Positions 61,218-64,000 of a stretch of 64,000 nucleotides of DNA are shown one piece after another. Under the pieces are notes generated by a model that was given only the letters and a program-made list of their open reading frames with translations, searched no databases and had not been told where the DNA came from. This DNA is from Pantoea trifolii. GTDB lineage: Bacteria > Pseudomonadota > Gammaproteobacteria > Enterobacterales > Enterobacteriaceae. A program made the position numbers and the translations under genes. The first letter of the stretch is position 1. The number at the start of each line of letters is the position of its first letter. The stretch lies in the NCBI RefSeq assembly GCF_024506435.1, contig NZ_JANIET010000002.1, forward strand, positions 186,001-250,000, written 5' to 3'.

Positions 61218-61387
61218 TTACTTGATGCCATAATTATCAGGTAGAGACCTGACGTAATCTGCAATTTCTCCATTATAAAGAGCCGAGATACTTTCAAAGA
61301 CATCCGCTAAATCTTTTCGGTTAACTTCATCAAGGGACTGAAGTGTTCCTGCAATACTCTCTTGCATCTCAATGGCTACATCAGGAT
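61218..61387 (-). pseudogene. C-terminal remnant of an unknown gene, cut by the IS3 element
   Basis: The last 56 or so codons of a protein (NPDVAIEMQESIAGTLQSL ... RSLPDNYGIK, stop at 61218) run directly out of the left end of the IS3 element at 61388. Upstream codons are replaced by IS sequence, so the gene is truncated. The sequence is helical and acidic; I do not recognise the family. The 5' part is not found beyond the right end of the IS. Confidence 0.6.
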
Positions 61388-61422
61388 TGGAGTGACCCCA
61401 TTCCCGTAGACATTCGCTGTCC

Positions 61423-62226
61423 TCACGACGAGGCCTTTTCGAAGGCCTCTGGACTGACGCCTCCCAGGTGGCTGTGGCGTCGGGTCCGGTTGTAGAACAC
61501 TTCGATATAATCAAAGATATCAGCCCGGGCCATGTCCCGGGTTCTATAGATCCGCTTTCTGATGCGCTCTTTTTTTAGCGAACTGAAGAAGGATTCCGCC
61601 ACTGCATTATCCCAGCAGTTGCCGCGCCGGCTCATGCTGGGTGACAGGTTATTAGCCTGGCAGAACCGTCGCCAGTCATCGCTGCCATACTGGCTTCCCT
61701 GGTCGCTGTGTACGATAACGGTTTCCTCAGGCCTTCGTCGCCAGACGGCCATCAGAAGAGCATCCAGCGCCAGTTCGCGCGACAGTGAGGGTTTCATTGA
61801 CCAGCCCACCACATTGCGGGCAAACAGGTCTATGACCACGGCCAGATACAGCCAGCCCTGCCAGGTCCGTATGTAGGTAATATCCGTTACCCAAACCTGG
61901 TTCGGTTTAACGACTGTGAACTCCCGCTGTACCCGGTTAGGCGCGATGACTGACGGACGTCCCCGTGCTCCTCGCGGGATTTTATAGCCATGTACGGCCT
62001 TGATTCTGTTCTGCCGCATAATTTTCGCTACCCTGTTTTTACTGCATACCTCCCCGATTTCTCGCAGGTCACTGTGGACCCGCCGGTATCCATAAACGCC
62101 GCCACTCAGGGTATAAGAGTCGCGGATAAGCGTCAGCAGTCGCTGATTATCCTGCTCTCCAGTTGATACCGGGCAGTGGAGCCAGACGTAAAAACCGGAA
62201 CGGGCAACCTTCAGAACCCGACACAT
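61423..62226 (-). CDS. IS3-family transposase OrfB (DDE integrase), made by -1 frameshift from OrfA
   Basis: A 267-aa open segment from ATG 62226 with an IS3 HTH_21 start and rve core: Asp in VWVTDITYIRT, Asp in IVHSDQGSQYGS and Glu in WDNAVAESFFSSLKKE, ending THLGGVSPEAFE-like sequence. The frame is open upstream, through RLKYRFINDHRQVWSITL, to a CTGAAAAAGG run in orfA (about 62305-62314), where a -1 slip would fuse the two, as usual for IS3 elements. The five-A run is slightly shorter than the typical A6G site. Confidence 0.9.
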   Translation of the reverse strand: MCRVLKVARSGFYVWLHCPVSTGEQDNQRLLTLIRDSYTLSGGVYGYRRVHSDLREIGEVCSKNRVAKIMRQNRIKAVHGYKIPRGARGRPSVIAPNRVQREFTVVKPNQVWVTDITYIRTWQGWLYLAVVIDLFARNVVGWSMKPSLSRELALDALLMAVWRRRPEETVIVHSDQGSQYGSDDWRRFCQANNLSPSMSRRGNCWDNAVAESFFSSLKKERIRKRIYRTRDMARADIFDYIEVFYNRTRRHSHLGGVSPEAFEKASS

Positions 62227-62273
62227 CAGTGTGATCGACCAGACCTGACGGTGATCGTTGATGAAGCGGTACT

Positions 62274-62558
62274 TTAGTCGGGCTCCCTTGCAAAGTACCG
62301 CGCCGCCTTTTTCAGGATATCCCGCTCCTCCTCAGTTCGCTTGAGTTGCGCTTTCAACCGGAGGATCTCCGTCCGGGCATCCAGCAGATCCTGCGCCTGG
62401 TGCCCGCTGGCATCAGGTTTTATAGAGCGGATCCATTTATAAAGGCTGTGTTGCGAGACGCCCAGGCGTTCAGATACGTCGGCGACGGAATAGCCCCGCT
62501 CGGTGATCTGGCGGACTGCTTCTTCTTTAAACTCAGGGGTAAATCGTGGTGTGCCCAT
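62274..62558 (-). CDS. IS3-family transposase OrfA
   Basis: A 94-aa HTH_Tnp_1 protein (FTPEFKEEAVRQITERGYSVADVSERLGVSQHSLYKWI) with a leucine-zipper-like C-terminus (LLDARTEILRLKAQLKRTEEERDILKKAA). TAGGAGGAGTCT precedes the ATG. It precedes OrfB in the -1 frame. Confidence 0.9.
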   Translation of the reverse strand: MGTPRFTPEFKEEAVRQITERGYSVADVSERLGVSQHSLYKWIRSIKPDASGHQAQDLLDARTEILRLKAQLKRTEEERDILKKAARYFAREPD

Positions 62559-62576
62559 AGACTCCTCCTATGCTCA

Positions 62577-62656
62577 AAATATAGGGCAGATTTGTCTATG
62601 GGCTCGGGGTCACTCCAAATATAGGGCAGATTTGTCTATGGGCTCGGGGTCACTCC
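62577..62656. repeat. Exact 40-bp tandem duplication of the IS3 right end
   Basis: The unit begins AAATATAGGGCAGATTTGTC and ends GGGGTCACTCC; it occurs at 62577-62616 and again at 62617-62656 with no difference. It duplicates the right inverted repeat plus adjacent internal bases. Confidence 0.92.
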
Positions 62657-62683
62657 AATAAGCGAAGACCCTACGTTCCTAGC

Positions 62684-62893
62684 CTAAAGTGGATGTCTGC
62701 GCTTCCACTCAGCAACCACTTCACCCAGATTTTTTGGTACGTCATTTCGTATCCAGGACTAAAACTCCCGATCAAAACGGAAATCTGAACCGCACTCATC
62801 CATCATGAAACGGCGAACGTTTTGTGTATTTTTATAATTTTTATCCACGATTGTAGAACGTGTTAATGAAGAACTATGCCAGTCGATGTTCAC
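62684..62893 (-). pseudogene. Small DUF6434-like gene with an in-frame amber codon
   Basis: On the - strand AGGAGCCCATAA is followed by GTG (62893) and an open frame (NIDWHSSSLTRSTIVDKNYK... FRFDREF) to a TAG at 62761-62759, after which the same frame continues SWIRNDVPKNLGEVVAEWKRR to TAG 62684. The WHSSxLTR..VVDxNYKNTQNVRRFM pattern resembles, from memory, DUF6434 small proteins, in which a residue such as Met stands at the stop position. It is probably a gene inactivated by a nonsense mutation. Confidence 0.5.
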
Positions 62894-63132
62894 TTATGGG
62901 CTCCTGTTTTAAACAAACGATAGCAGCGTTTAAATTTAACACACTGAATTTGAAATACCCGCAGCTACACAAAACTGCCCAATGCATGGACGAAAGGGCT
63001 GCTGTGAGCGATTAGCAGACAGGTTTAATGATCTTCACTGTAAATTGAAGGTAGCTGGTTATGAAATTTTGCGAGTTACCGCTCTAATGAATGATAGGCT
63101 CTAGTCGGAAGCATGATAATATATTGAAAATG

Positions 63133-63675
63133 CTATGAAATATCCCAGCTTCGATAGCAGGCATTAATATCGCGAGGTAATGACAACATCAACTTTGGAA
63201 TGGTTGCCTGCTCGAAAATTTTCCTGTGGAGAAGGCGGTTTTTAGGCGCAATACGCACAATGTATTTAAGCATTTCCCATGTCACATTCTCCCTTCGGGT
63301 AGTGATACCACCGATCCTGGGCTTTGACGAATAACATCGCCGAATATAGCGTTGCAATGCAATTGCTACCGGCACATCAAGCAGTATCAACCCTGTAGCA
63401 CGTTCAAGCCGGGAAGAAATACACTTTGTGTAATTGCCCTCTATTATCCATCTTTCTCCACTAACAGCCTCTTCATGTAACCGATAAAAATCTTCTGGTA
63501 CACGGGGAACCCATTTTGTATCAGGTAAATGATGCAACTGGTCCAGATGAATTAAAGGGAATGACGTCTTAGAAGCAATTGCTTTTGCCAGTGTGGATTT
63601 ACCGCTATTTGATGGCCCCATGATGCATATGCGTGGGCCAAGATCATCTAATGATAAAGTATTCACCCATATCAC
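63133..63675 (-). CDS. FlaR/topology-modulation-like P-loop AAA protein
   Basis: A 180-aa small ATPase with Walker A GPSNSGKST (about 20-28), followed by FPLIHLDQLHHLPDTKWVPR and RWIIEGNYTKCISSRLERATGLILLDVP, the pattern of the adenylate-kinase-like DNA topology modulation (FlaR) family. GTG 63675 is the longest start; GTG 63666 (with AGGTG upstream) is possible. Function of the family is unclear. It stands alone in the AT-rich accessory region; the gap 62894-63132 has no supported feature. Confidence 0.78.
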   Translation of the reverse strand: MIWVNTLSLDDLGPRICIMGPSNSGKSTLAKAIASKTSFPLIHLDQLHHLPDTKWVPRVPEDFYRLHEEAVSGERWIIEGNYTKCISSRLERATGLILLDVPVAIALQRYIRRCYSSKPRIGGITTRRENVTWEMLKYIVRIAPKNRLLHRKIFEQATIPKLMLSLPRDINACYRSWDIS

Positions 63676-64000
63676 CTAAAAGTTCAACTAATTCAGAAGA
63701 TAACAAAAATACATTAACATCTAATGTAACTACAATGCTTCCTGGCAAAACGGTGGTTCGCTACTGTGTAATTAATACTACGCGGAATTAGCAACGTCCG
63801 CTTGTGGCATACTGCGGACGTAATGTTTCATCATAATTCCGATTCAAAGCAATTAGGGCGGCCGAGCAGTGCGCTGCCGGCCTTCTTAATGACGCCCTAG
63901 CGTCATGGAGGCGCCAGATGACGCGATATATAACTCCGATGGTAAACAGCGCCGTACGCCCGGCGTAGCCGGTTGATGACCCATAAAGCCTGCCAGTCCA
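63676..64000. other. Gene-free end of the window
   Basis: No gene can be supported. It contains ACGTCCGC-N12-GCGGACGT (63794-63821), related to the element at 61128-61197, and short palindromes such as TGACGCCCTAGCGTCA (63890-63905). Confidence 0.5.

Larger units (their letters stand above)
61388..62657. mobile_element. IS3-family insertion sequence with duplicated right end
   Basis: Left end TGGAGTGACCCC...CCC-TAGACA (61388-61415) matches the inverted right end GGGGTCACTCCA. The right end occurs twice because of a 40-bp tandem duplication (62577-62616 and 62617-62656). It contains orfA and orfB on the - strand with -1 frame organisation. No clear 3-bp target duplication is visible at either possible right boundary. 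Confidence 0.87.

Overview
The window looks like a chromosomal stretch of a plant- or environment-associated enterobacterium, most likely Erwiniaceae (Pantoea or Erwinia type). The grounds are a GC-rich enterobacterial gene style, recognisable MacAB, YiaVW, FhuE, NanE and BhsA-type proteins, and about a dozen copies of a 20-bp palindrome (GGTCGCCATAAATGGCGACC, usually followed by CTAC) between genes. The genus is inference. No rRNA, tRNA or CRISPR was seen.

Region 1 (1-6.2 kb): a LacI regulator cut by the window edge, divergent from afuABC and an inositol-phosphatase-family enzyme, probably sugar-phosphate uptake and dephosphorylation. Two matching 16-bp palindromes lie between them. A LysE exporter and a periplasmic lactonase-type propeller follow (6.2-8.3 kb).

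Region 2 (8.3-16.5 kb): a urea/short-amide ABC transporter (urtABCDE type), an AmiR-like ANTAR regulator, an AraC regulator and an amidase. The upstream DNA holds an NtrC-like enhancer, a sigma-54 promoter and a tandem-hexaloop leader RNA of the kind ANTAR proteins bind. This is the best-supported regulatory system in the window.

Region 3 (16.7-29.4 kb): a 474-aa protein of unknown function; an organosulfur cluster of two SfnB-like flavoproteins, an LLM monooxygenase and a Met-type ABC transporter; a LysR/SDR divergent pair; yiaWV in AT-rich DNA; and a small DUF1471 protein.

Region 4 (29.4-36.5 kb): an operon of periplasmic peroxiredoxin, short DsbD, ECF sigma factor and NrsF anti-sigma; a hipBA toxin-antitoxin pair with three exact operators; and a TetR/MFS efflux pair.

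Region 5 (36.5-46 kb): an amidohydrolase (8-oxoguanine-deaminase type) with an NMT1-type binding protein, divergent from a 2-oxoglutarate/Fe(II) oxygenase whose leader can form two mutually exclusive structures; an NlpC lipoprotein; fhuE divergent from a YncE-like lipoprotein with Fur-box-like sequences; and a DapA-family lyase.

Region 6 (46-57.8 kb): a tandem DUF1471 duplication, a cupin, an amino-sugar PTS/nanE/RpiR locus with a palindromic operator and CRP site, macAB, a TPR protein with a second ECF sigma/anti-sigma pair (the sigma apparently using a rare ATC start), and an ABC-F protein preceded by a short leader peptide and an attenuator-like hairpin.

Region 7 (57.8-64 kb): a mobile, lower-GC accessory segment with an IS30 element, an NmrA-type oxidoreductase/TetR pair with a perfect operator, an IS3 element whose right end is tandemly duplicated, two gene remnants and a small P-loop kinase-like protein. 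The house palindrome is absent here.
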